Assembly: GCA_034336665.1 (NCBI GenBank)
Contig: JAPFBE010000002.1
Coordinates: 37,489,406 to 37,553,405, forward strand
DNA from: Luscinia megarhynchos
Taxonomy: Eukaryota > Chordata > Aves > Passeriformes > Turdidae
DNA length: 64,000 bases
Direction of reading: 5' to 3'
The translations under genes and the position numbers were made by a program. Below the pieces are notes generated by a model that made no database searches, was not told the DNA's origin, and worked only from the letters and a program-made list of their open reading frames with translations. Numbering within the stretch: position 1 is the first letter of the stretch; each line of letters opens with the position of its first letter. Below, piece after piece: positions 49,939 through 62,200 of the stretch.

Positions 49939-52900
49939 GAATTCAAACATTTATCTTTAAAATTTTTCCCCTGCCATTACTCTGCAATTGTTCTTGTGAA
50001 CAGAAACAAAGTCATGGTGGAAGCAAGCAAATTCCAAGCTAGTAAATGTAGGCAATCCTTCTGTTATGAATTCTTGTAAAACACAAGAGGAGCCAGGAGG
50101 GTATCCATGTTTTGGCACCACAGGACAGAAAATTGGAACAATTTCTACAATGATAGAGATGGAAATATCTAAATCTTGGGAGATCCTATAAAATACAGAG
50201 CTCACAAGGAGTTGTTAACCACAGAAAACCTTTTTTTTTTTTATTAAGATGATTTACAATAAGAGACAAAGAAAGAACACTCCCAGATAGAAAATGAATA
50301 TTATTTATCAATGGCCAGAAGTGTCAAATATCCAAACCAAACATAGAATACATTGCATGCAACCAGTTTCTACAAAGAGCAATTAAACACTTCCTCATAG
50401 CAGTAAACTTCAATAGTATGGTCTCCCAAGATTTTATTATTGCTATTCCTGACCTCAACTAAAGCTTTCAAGGCCTTCTGCTTTGCTAGAAAACACCAAC
50501 TCTAGTAAAAGTAACTAAAACCCCAAAAAGCTTTGCATTTTCTCTAAACTACTGCAGAGATCTCCTATGTCAGAGTGACACCCTTCAATCACCCCAAGCA
50601 CTACATCTCTGTTGAAGTTCTGTAACAGCTAGAGTACGAAATTGTTTTCTTGTATTAGAACATTTCTGCTTCTAGAGTTAATAGCAAGTAACTCAAGTAC
50701 ACTACTATTTGTTTTTGAATAAACTATTAGATGATTGTCTACATCTTTCTATCCTTTCTGCATCCTGCTATGTTCTTGTGCTGAGTATCTTCAAAGAGCA
50801 CAAGATACAAACTAATGCAGAGTTCACTGAATAAGCATTACAGTATCTTCTGCATTACTGCTGACATCTTGCTTTTTACAGCTTTATGGGGGGTTGGATT
50901 AAAAATAAGCTGTTCAAATAATTAAAGCTTTTTCTCTTTCATAGCAGATAAACTCTAATCATGATTTTGTTTTCTAAATCACAGCTATCAACACTGCTTG
51001 TCCCAACTCTTTGGCAAAGTTACAGGGCTGCAGAAAATACAGTGCACTCAAAAGCTGCTGGCCTTGGAGCATCCAGAAGCAATCTCCACTATTCAAAGAC
51101 TATTTTGTGCTCTCTTACTTGTAATGGTGGCTTAAAGATGTTTAGTCCTTAACAACACATACTAAAGACAAAGGCTTAGAGCCTCAAAGGGGTTTACACA
51201 ACTTTAATGTCCCAGTCCCCCACTTGCCATTGTGTGTCTGGGCTGGCACTGAGCAGCAGCCCACGGAGGCTATGCATTAATTGCTGTGCAAACGAAAACA
51301 GCAGGTCACAAGTTCAAAACAGTCCAAGGAAGGCTGTTAAAGCACGGATCCTTTTGGCACAGGGTGCTGGGCAAGATAAAAGCTTGTGCCTTGAAGTTCT
51401 CTAAGTTCCAGCTCGGCCCAGCTTGAGCCAGATAAAAAAATCAACAGCCAAGTAAAATCTTTTGGCCTTGCACTTCAGTGAAGGTAAAGAACTTTTGCCC
51501 TCAACACTCCTCTTAATTCGGGAAACTACAACCCTACCACCAAAACCCTGCAACCACAGTTGGCTTTTTTCAGAGCCCCCTTATTAGCTGTTCATAGCCC
51601 TCATCCCTTTTGTAATTGTAGATGCATCATGAAGATGGATCCTTAAAAGAACAAAGAAACAGCACACAAAGCAAGCTAAAGCACTTGCATGTACAGGCAC
51701 ATTCTGCCCTCAACACCAGAGAGAGCTACATACAAGGAAGACACAGCTACTCACACCTGCATCTTTCTCACCAGCCAAAACAGCCTTGCACACATAGAAG
51801 AACTTGAGTCTTGCCAGCTTCCTCAGCCTGGCTTTCAGCTGATCTGCCCTCATTCTTGCTGAAAAAGGATATTTCACTCTCCCCTTCTGCTTCACTTCTT
51901 TCAAAACATTATGGAACTCCTTGCTAGGAAACTACTGCTAGCTATCAAATTCCCAGTTGGATGATTTGACAATCAGTGACAATATAATGTGTTTCTCCCA
52001 TAATAAGCAGGCTCTGTGCCATTAGCTGTGTCCCTATAATCAGATCCATCATAAAAGTACACACAATTTATGCATTAAAAATTTTATCAGGAGCGCACAC
52101 ACACACTAAACCACCTAAAAATCCCAAACCCACTATGGACATACTTCATTCAAAATATCACTGAAAAACTGATGTTAACTTCAATTAATTTAGACATCAG
52201 GATAATGTTTAAATATATAAATACTGCTTCTCCCCAAACCTGCAGACTTCTTTCTTCCAGAATCAAGTCATTACAGTACCTGGATAGGTTTCCTGCAGCT
52301 GCTTAAACACTGATCCATCCTTCTACCCAAGGCTTGTTAGAGAGTAAAGCTGAGAATTCTGGGATGATAAACTTAGAACTTACACTTCCCAGGATGTCAA
52401 TATTGCAGCTACATTTTCCCATTATTTTATTATATTATCCCAGAGAAGACATCTTCTGTTGCTTCATGGAAAAAACATTTACAAACTGACCAGAGAGCAC
52501 TAAAAGAAACACTTATTTTCCAAATATGCATATTTTTTATCCACAGTGCAGGTTTCTGTCACGCTTCACTTCATACAGAGTGAACAGAAAAAGGAAAAGA
52601 TTAAATATATCTCAATACAGTGTAACCATTATGCTGTAGTCTTTTAACCCTATCCTATTAATATATCTACTTAGATCTGAAAATATATTTTTTAAAATCT
52701 ATTTTAGCTGGAAGTCTTATATAAGGAAGAGAAGGAGACCTTGTTAGCTAAAACTTTTTGCTCTTGCAAATGAACCTAAATCTACAAAGCAGTACAAGGT
52801 GTGGATGGAACAGCAAAAAGAAAAAAAATTTACAAGAAATCTTTTGCTTGCCATACATTTTGAATACTATGTGTCTGCTAACTATCAAGCCATTTTTCCT

Positions 52901-53138
52901 TACCCACAGCCATTGCTTTTTTTAACTGGTCTGCAATTGACTCACATGCACCTCACATAAAATGACACAGGACTCATCCAGAGTGAGCCTTATGTGCAAG
53001 AACCAAACATGGCATCACTTGTTTCAGCAGTACATCCCCCAATGCTGACATCTCTCCACAGAACTGCACCAGCAACACATTTGTAATAGGCAGCACAAAC
53101 TACCACCAAACATAAAAATCAACTTAAGTTATACTCAC

Positions 53139-53243
53139 TGTAATTTGGGAAGCATCCATGAATTGCAGGCCAAAGTAATCCGTTTCTACAAGGTCCAAAT
53201 GATACACAATCTGGTCAAACAACTCCTGTCCCTTTGCATTTTT
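53139..53243 (-). CDS. EPB41L4B: EPB41L4B exon 2 (FERM F1 lobe)
   Basis: This 105-nt exon encodes 35 complete codons in phase 0, from [15 protein letters not shown] to FMDASQIT. It is the ubiquitin-like F1 lobe and includes the family signature [11 protein letters not shown]. The acceptor is a pyrimidine-rich run ending in ttgttacag and the donor is gtgagt. The 105-nt size and phase are typical of this position in 4.1-family genes. It is the most 5' exon in the window. The preceding exon should carry the GC-rich N-terminus and must lie beyond base 64000. Compared with the mammalian protein as I recall it, the changes are conservative (D to E, L to M, V to I). Confidence 0.96.
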
Positions 53244-56200
53244 CTGTAACAAAAAAGAAAATACTGTTTTTAAAACTGGTCAGTGTGGATTTGTTTAGCT
53301 GTGTTTCTTTTCAAGTTCAGATGTGTGAGAAGACATGCACAAAGGAAAATAATATCAAAATATCTATTTATTCTGAAGAATTGCATTGACATTTATTTTT
53401 ATTTTCCTCAGGAAATTGACAGTGGCATGCTATTCTTGTCTGCAGTTATTCCAGCAGCATCAGATTGCACTCTCAAAGAAAACTTTCAAAGTTCATCATA
53501 ACTAAAAATGTTCAAGAGAAAGGGAAGGCTTATGCCCTACAAGTGTCCTAGGTACAGAGCCATCATTTCGTACCCCAGGAAGTCAGATTCTCCAGGAAAA
53601 GCTCACTTAACATTGCCTGAAATCTGCTGGCTATCAACAGCAACTGCAATCATGCAGTGCCACACCACCACTTAAGTTGCAAAATAAATTCTGAACAGCC
53701 CAAATGAAGAGAGCTACGATGAAAATTAATGAGATTTGATAAGAATCTTTCATTTATGTAGCCAATTGCCATCATATTTACAGCCTTGTAGTGGAGAAAC
53801 AAAAAAAGGCCAAAAAACCTGTAAATCTTACTTGAAACATGCACACATGGAAATAAACTTAACAACTAAAACCCCAATTATGGACTACAGGTAAGGGTAG
53901 AAAAATTAGCAGATCTCAAAGGTAGGCTGCATTGGCCTGGGTACTTGCTTTGAGGTCAAAGCAAGAATTTAGATAGTCAGGCTTCAACACTAGAAAACCA
54001 AAGTTTGAAGACTACAGATGGGTAGAAGGGAAAGGCAATAACAAATTAGTTTTTCATGCAAATCCTGTTGAGTTACTCAGGGAAGAATCTTTTCAAGTGC
54101 TTGAGTAAAAACACCCCAGCCAAAAAAAATGCATGAGATGACCATAAATCTGAGTAAGAGACTGAAGCTACAGCTGTACTTTATACAAGGGAAGTACTGA
54201 TCAGGATCCACTTCTGTGGCTGCTGCCCCTCTTACAACTTTAAGGATTTTTTTTTAATTTTTATTTTTTAAAACTAACATATTGGGCATTTCCACTTTAC
54301 CCCAAAAAGTAGCAAAATTCACAGCTATGCATTCAGTTCCTTTAGTTTGGTCTTCTGCACAAAGGCAGCATCAATCATAACATAGAAAACTCCTGTTCAG
54401 GGTTGTAAGTTGTCTAAAATCAGTTTTCTTCAGCAATTAACAAGATATAATGAGTTATATCTCTATTTTTCCAAGGTCAAGCAAGGTATAGCTAGAAGCT
54501 CAGGTATAGGTAGCAAATTTTATTTAAGTTGGTGGTTTTTTGGTGTTTTTTTTTAACTAACAAAACAGAAGTACAGAAACTGAATCATATCAAATGCCAA
54601 GAGTGGAATTAGGAACTCCATTAAAACAAGCTGCATAAAAGCTTAAGACCAACATTAAACTGTCATTGTAAGATACTGTGTCATTATTTTGAGGGGGGCA
54701 AGAGGTGGATAATAGACATTCTTCACCAAAGTTCAACGTTCTATTAAAGGCAGATGAGAATACAATGGCTTCTCAGAACAGTACATTGCTAAGAAGTCAT
54801 CTTTACTTGTACAATAATCATTATAAACTGAACAAAAAGTACCCAGAACATATTTTCTCATATGGAGCAAAATCAGCACTTGCTAAAAGAAACCAAACCA
54901 AAGCACAACAAAATTTAAACAGATTTTGCTTAAGTGAGGGAGGAGAAAACCCTCAAAAGCAACAAAAAGAGAAACAGCAGAACATGAAAAATTCAAAAAG
55001 GAAAAATGCATCTGATGCCCACTCTGCTCATGATTGCCTGCTTTATGGCATTATCTACCAGTATATGTTTATGTTCCACTGCCACACACCCAATAGAAAC
55101 CAGAGAGAGAGCACTCCTCCTTCTGTACCCAAACAGTAGTTAATGTTTAACATGTGTTACATGCAGAATAGCTCTGCACTTCACAGTCAGACCATAAAAT
55201 GCAGTATTACATACATAGCTTACAGGAGATTGTAACATTTAACTTGTCACTAAACGAGCTTTCCCAGCAACTTGTACTACTTAAATGATAAAGCTGCTGC
55301 AGCCAACAAATTGCAGACAAAAAACTTTTTTTGAGATGTTGCACTACAGGGGGAGATAAAAGCTAATTTAAAAATTAATTCCTTTCCTCTACTAACAGTA
55401 AAGGATGACCTGTTCTTCTTTATTCCTCCTCCTCACTGAGTGACAATCCAGCAGGTCAGATTGTGGACTGATTAATGTGCACTGAATGAAATGGGTGGAA
55501 TAGGGAAAAATAGGCTTTTTCCTTAAGCATTATATATGCATGGCAGTGGTCTCTAAAGGAAAAAAATTTCTTTGTTACAATAAACTTGTGATTTTCACCA
55601 TCTTTTTCTTCTTCTTAATGAAACAGCAGCTAAAAAACTACTGCTTCCCCTTTCAAAATCTGGTACCACATAAAGACAAGAAAATGATTTTGTACAGTAA
55701 AATTTTCATAGTAGATCTAATAATCTGGAATTTAATAAATCACACTCTCTTTACAGACCTTCAACTTGTATCTGAAGATACAGCTAAAAATCCCAACCAT
55801 AAACTAAAAATATTTTACAGTCATACCTTGCTAGACAGATGGTTCAGAAGTATCAGATGTAAATGGCCTGCATAACTTACATCTTACAAAATGAAGTACA
55901 TGGCAACAAACAGTAAGCATATACTATTATAGAGAGTTACTATTTCGTTGGTATGGAAGTTACTATAATTGGGAAGCAGTGATGTAAGAAAAGTTGCAAA
56001 ACCTTGGGTTGGCTTGGGGTTTTTGTTTGTGTTTTAATTTTTTTTGTCTTTGCTTTCTGTTTTGGTAGGGTTTTCTGTTTGGTTTGTGAGTTTTTGTTTT
56101 GGTTTTTTTTTGTTTTGTTTTGAAATATCCATTAAAGCACTGCCAGTTTCTGGTGGAGTGTTCCTTGGAACTCAGAAGAATTTGTGTGAGCACCATGAAA

Positions 56201-59200
56201 CCTCACAGGCAAGCACTGGGAGGTGGGCATGACATGTTCAGCTTAGAAACAAAACTAAAGCTGCAACCTAATGCAAAACTGAATTAGCATGAGGCAGGCA
56301 CTTGATGAAACACAAAGACTGAATTACACTACACAGACTAGGATAATGAGCAATCAGCTGAGAGAAAGGAATAAAGTTTCTCATGTCACCTGTTCCACCT
56401 AACAGTTATGCGAGTTTTGTCCACTCTGTTTCATTAAAGCCATTCTCAATTAACCCACATATAATCTTCCTTGGGATCATGAATCACATTCAGAGAGAAT
56501 TCTTATGCAAAATGAGGACTCACTGCAAATCCTACAAGGACTCCAGCTGGGATGGGTATAAAGCACCTTGTACAGTAACAGTGACAGCTGCATGGCCCAC
56601 ATTTCAAGCAGGCTACATTTTTGGCTGCCAGAGAGTTCCCAGTTTCAGGGAATCTATGGAAACTCTTATCAGCTAAAACATGACAAAACAAAGATTAACT
56701 TCTCTAATTAGAAACTCTTCCAGACTTGACATGAAAATAGGCAAGAGGCTTTAATGTGCTTCTGGTAGACATGAAGGAAAGAGAAAATTGATCAGCCAGG
56801 GACATTTTACATCAACTGGCCCTGTCTAAACAAGCTGATTAGTGTTGATTTTAACTGTTCCAGAGCTCTTTAAAAGGTTTTTGCCAAAGGGCATGAAAAG
56901 TGGACATACAAGCCAGAAAAGACCCATTTTAATGCAGATACAGTGCAAGGATGCCATTGATCACTCGCAGAGCATGTATAAGCAAAGCTTCCCACACCTT
57001 CCCCAAACTCGAGTACAGTTACTAGAATCCAAGTGGAGAGGCTGAAATTATTGAGTCATATTAGAGAGCTCAGACTACAAGGCTACAACCAAACTATTAA
57101 CAGATTTCAGAAATAGTTGAAGCACTGCTTGGGAAAACAACTTGGCAAATAGGCCAAGAGGTACATGAAATAGTCTGCCAGCCGACAAAATTACAACCAA
57201 AATTAAGGAAAATAAGCTATTACCAAGAGAAAATCAAAGCAAATTAACTTTGCAATCAAAGCCAATGCATCCCAAAGTGAGTAGTGAGTAACAACAGCAA
57301 TGGGTAGGTAGGGCAGACTTAGCTTCTGTTTTGAAAGAAAGCACAAGATTATGTAGTCTGCAATATGTTAAATATTTTTGCAGAGTGGGCTGCTATGGTC
57401 TCATGGCAGTCTGAGCTTCTAGTAAATTCTTAAAGGCACCTTTGCAGCTAGCAAGTCTCACCTCCATAGGCCTGATACTGCCCTGCTCTGATGGCACCAG
57501 CTCTCTGGCATTTCCTGAAAAGAGCAGCTCAGTATGTTCTTCTCAGTCCTCTTACACCTGAACTGTTATCAACTCCATTTTCAAACCTAAGGCTTTATCT
57601 GTTGGCCAAACTGCTCAGCAGTGAGACTTCGCTTTGCCATTTAGCAGTCACTGGCAGTGCTGTCTCCAAGTGTTTCAGACAGGCTAAACATGCATAAAAC
57701 CCATCTGTGCTTCTAATTAGCCTTGACTCCTGGTGCTCAGTTATCATCTGTCCTTTAACTTGCTTTCTTCTGGATAGAAGAAAGTTTCTCAAACACACTC
57801 AGCTGTACTGAAAGCAAGCAGTAGCTCCATAATTTCAAGCATAAAAATGCAATACATTCTGACCAAGGCTATCTAACAGCTTCAGCCAAATACATGTTAG
57901 GAGGCCATGGCAAAAGCTGCACTGAAAACCATGCTATCCATCCCAGCACTGCTGCTATAGGCAGTATTGCCAAAGTCACTTGTTCTCAAATTCCAGTTTG
58001 CACGCTGCCAAGCAGAGAGGACACACTGCAAATCAGCCATGACCTTGGTGCCTGCCCCACCCTCCTCTGGGCACCTGATGAGAGGATTCATAGGAGTGGA
58101 GATGCCTAAGAGTGCATCTTTTGTGCTCAAAATCATGCAAATAGTGCTTTATTTTCATAAAATGCAGTGCTATTTGAAGAAAAGCAAGTTATTTACTAAC
58201 ACATCATACTTCCATGAGGCTGGCTAACTTGCTCAAGCTGCAATATCTTCATTGCAATGTCAGGTTATTTTCTTACCAGCAAACCATTGACTTAAATCTT
58301 TAGTTCTGGCTACAAGCTCACTTGAAAATGTGACACTGTTCAAATAACCATTAAGCCTTTCACCCTGTCATGGCAATAACAGCAGTACTGCTTCAGAGCC
58401 TGCTACTGCATGCAAATGATGTTTAAATGTAGTGCAGACCACAGAAGCAAGCAGCTTTGCTGAATGTGCCCAGAAGAAAATGCAAGTGATGACGCATGTG
58501 AACTTTTATCTGAAGGAGAACAAAATTCATTTTAGTTCCTTTGAGAAATTAGCTGAAAATAAGAGTCCAAAATCCCCTTAACTTCCCCCTGCATAAAAAA
58601 CTCAAACCAACAAAAAATGCCAAATGCATACACACACACCACCAAGCCCTCAGCCCTTCATCAGCAAACAAAAACATCCCATGAATGGTATTTACTTATT
58701 ATAACCTTGAAAGAATATTTTGTTCCCAGTCATTTCTGTCAAGGCCCCCAAACTAAAATTGCTATTTCCTGAGCAGAAGTGGCTTAGAGGCAAAGTTAAA
58801 GAGCCCCTTGAAAAATGACAAAACACCAAAGCAAAAAGAACCCCAAACTCCCACAAATATTATAAAGCCAACCAACAAACCAGGCTGCTTCCTTCAAATT
58901 ACTCTCTAAGCTTATGATAAAAGTCTCAAAAACTAGGACTCTCACAAGTCACATCCCATCAAAAGGATAGAGGGAACCTCAGATAAGCACACAACCACTT
59001 AATATTCTCTCTGTGAGCAGACTGACCAACAGTGTAAGGCCTGGGTTCCTGCAACCAGGATGCCAATGAGAATCTGTAGAGTCATTAAGGAAAAGAATCT
59101 CCTAACAGTGGGTATAGTAAATCTCACTATTGCTGCACAGCAGCATTTCTTAGCAGCACCCAAACTTTCATCTCTCCACCAGCTACTGGCAAGAAGAATC

Positions 59201-62200
59201 AGTGTTCACTGAGGAGAAGCCTGAACAAGGACAAATAAACAGATCACCATATTTTATATGTACCAAGTCTCTACAAAAACCCAAATAGCACTGGGTTCTA
59301 TTCAGCTCACAGTACATTTACCATGCTAGTGTGACACTGGAAAAGTCTCTTGCACTGGCTTATGCTTTCTACCTGATATATAAGGACAGTCACTTCTCAA
59401 TAAAAAATAAAACAAATTAAAAAAATGACCCAACAACAAAAAAGTAACAATAAAAACAACTAAATAAAGCGAACAAAACCAAAGAACGTAAACTACAAGG
59501 AACTAAGGTTGGGGAAGGATAATATGCTATTTTCAAGCTCTGCAATAGGAGGAAAGAAAAGATTTTTCATTATTCATAACATAAAAACTCATTAAGATGA
59601 ATCAAAGATTGAACTGGCAGGACAGTATTATAGAGAATACACAGAAAATACAGCAGAGAGGGAATTACCTGAGATGCAATCTCTAGAGTCCAAAGCCATA
59701 CCAAGTAACCCACTGGAGAGATTCCTATGTACAGTAACACAAACATAAAGCAGATCCAGGAAATAGGCACTTTCACTAGCTGAGTTTTACAGTACAGACC
59801 TTCAAAAACTGATTACAGCAGCATATCCAGAGGGACAGGAGCCTGTTTTGTTGCTGAAAAAGGAGCAAGAAACTGCCATGTCTCAAGACGTACATTATCT
59901 GGAAGAGATAATTTCATCCCTTGCTTAGTTTTTTCAGAGAAGATGGTGCTGTACCAGGCTGTACACATCTGGTTTCAGTCATCTCCACAGCAGATCCACT
60001 GACCACTGGTGGTGGGGGGCAGGAATTTGGGTACAGGAGTCAGGAGTGGATTTGAGTCAGGGAAAGAGTCAGCTTTACCTTGCTCACGAGCCTTTTAATT
60101 CCATTTTTTTTCCCGTATTTTCTACCCTCATGCTGCTGAACAAGGGGGTTGGGTAGGAGCCTGACTGATGGCTAAGGCTAACTCACTGCACCGGGGAAAT
60201 GCTTGTGCAGGGCAATTTCACATTTCTATCAGTCATCTAAAGGGCATGCTGTCTTTGAAAAGCCTTTAATCTCTCCAAAAGTCACATGAAGGGCAGGCAG
60301 GTACTACCATGGTGGGTGCCCTATACGTGCAATTACTATTGTCAACATTATTACCAGCAGTGACATTTTTGTTTTATTGGACTCGGATGAGGGTGAGGTT
60401 CTGCTCATTGTCCCTATCACCTACATGTACTACTGGCAACACAGACCTCTTTCCAAGAGAAAAGCACTTCTAAATGGGATCCTCAGGCAACAGATAAAAG
60501 CAACCATCAGCCACAGAACAAAGCAGTAAAAAAAAATTTAAAAAAATCCTTACTTGCAACTTTATATTCTGGAAGTTGGTCTGGACTCCTGTTATTTCAG
60601 GAACAGACAGGTTACCCCGTCACAATAACACACTCAGAGGCACAATTTAAAAAAAGGATTACATTTAAGTAAAGAAGTCTTTTTCACCCCTAGAATGCCA
60701 GCTCCCTCTCCTGACCCACTTGAAATATTACATGCCCCTCAAACACAAAGCAGAGGAAATATGAAGTAGCTAGGATGAGAACAAAAACCTATGCTGAGAC
60801 TCCTTAACCTACATGATTTCACTCAAAATATAATGCACAGTTCTGCATTCCCAGAGGAAGAGGCATTATTTGATAAGGCTAAGCTACATGCATTGAAGTG
60901 GAAGCCTCCTCTTTGAGATGATACCATCAAACACAATACAATGTTATGCTTTAGGCTTTCCTTGCCCATTGCCCTCTTGCATGAAACATGATGGGAAAGA
61001 GGTGCCATTTTGCTGGAGAGCTAGAGGAAATTCTAGGTCATGAATTTAAACTGTATTTGAGAAATAACACAGAACACTAGCATAAGATGACATTAAAAAG
61101 AACAAGGAGAAATAGGCAAGTGCTATCAGACGAGAATCCCAGGAGAGTTTAGCAAAGACTCTGCACTTTCTTATGCTAATGCAGTACCAAAGTTTCAAGT
61201 GACATCTTTGCTTTCTTATACACCTGCATTTGAATGCTCCAGGAGTAGTAGGTTTAAACAGATGTAATTGCGCAAACAGAATTTTCCATATAGACACATC
61301 CTTCATATACAACTCACATGTATGGGTGCTTGACTCAACTATTTCCAATTTTTTTAACTTGTTTTTTATGTCTGCAATGAAGCCATTTACCAGTAAGGCT
61401 CTACTGGCAACCCTGCTTCAGCACAAATGTATCTCAGACCAGCAGTAATGGCCAGTCAGGCACACAAGCAACACAAGTACTTGACACAAATTAAGGCTGC
61501 AGGGTCCCTACTCTCCCAGCCAGACAAGTCCCAGGCTCCCTTCCTGACTCCAACCCAAGAGGTCTGTCAGGTCAGCTCAGTGCCTTGTAAAGAACTGGCT
61601 ACAGAAGAAGTTACATCAGTTAAACACCATGACTAATTCAACCCAACAGTGCTTTCAAACCCTCTCCCCACACACATTGACCACACAGCACAGCCTGGTG
61701 TGGACCTGGTATACCAAAAGCTGCTTCCTAACACTGGTATCCAGGCGAGGAGGAGGCCACAAAGCTGTGCTGTAGCTGGAAAGCAAAACCTAGGACAGCT
61801 GCTCTAGGGACCTAAGGATCTTACACAGTGCCTTATAGAGCATGGCCTTTGGGTGTATAGAACAGAATCCCCACCACCACCTGCTGGCCCTGATGCAGAT
61901 TCCTTTAGTAGTATCACATCATGCATGCTGCATGCATTCACTTTTATTTATGTCTGGATAAAACAAGAAGTTCCTTAGAGCCACTCTTCCCCTCCAGCAT
62001 AAAATTGCACCCTGTTAATGCCCACATAATTCATAGTCAGTTATTTCTATGTCCTTTATATAACTTAAATAACATACTATTTGTGGCACTTCTCATGGCA
62101 CAAAATTAATTCCACATGCATGCTAGCATTAGCATTAATTACCTATATTAATTACTTTATAATGTGCTAACCCTTCCATATAAATCATATTTATTATTAA

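Larger units (their letters stand above)
43843..53138 (-). other. EPB41L4B: EPB41L4B intron 2
   Basis: This 9.3-kb intron contains one CR1 fragment near 46.5-46.8 kb, an A18 run at 49921-49938 and a T12 run at 50231-50242. The remainder is unremarkable AT-rich sequence. No exon-like block with splice sites and family similarity was found. Confidence 0.85.
3721..53243 (-). other. EPB41L4B: EPB41L4B gene body, partial (exons 2-17)
   Basis: The gene encodes a FERM-domain cytoskeletal adaptor of the band 4.1 superfamily (EHM2), in the same subfamily as EPB41L4A, EPB41L5 and Drosophila Yurt. These proteins link membrane proteins to cortical actin and influence cell polarity, adhesion and migration. 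Sixteen exons on the minus strand join without a frame break to give 466 codons. They cover most of F1, all of F2 and F3, the FERM-adjacent region, and part of the C-terminal tail. All sixteen have AG acceptors and GT donors. A seventeenth, alternative last exon sits in intron 15. The assignment to L4B rather than L4A or L5 rests on near-identity to the mammalian L4B product as I remember it, for example [14 protein letters not shown] in F1, the MDFKKSKLTLVVVEDD block in F3 and FGIEENGG in the tail. The 5' exon with the promoter and the 3' coding exons lie outside the window. Confidence 0.96.

Noticed and set aside
54705..55139. 144-codon plus-strand frame in intron 1
   Set aside because: Composition is Lys/Asn/Gln-rich as expected from AT-rich, A-biased DNA. 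It has no similarity I can recognise.
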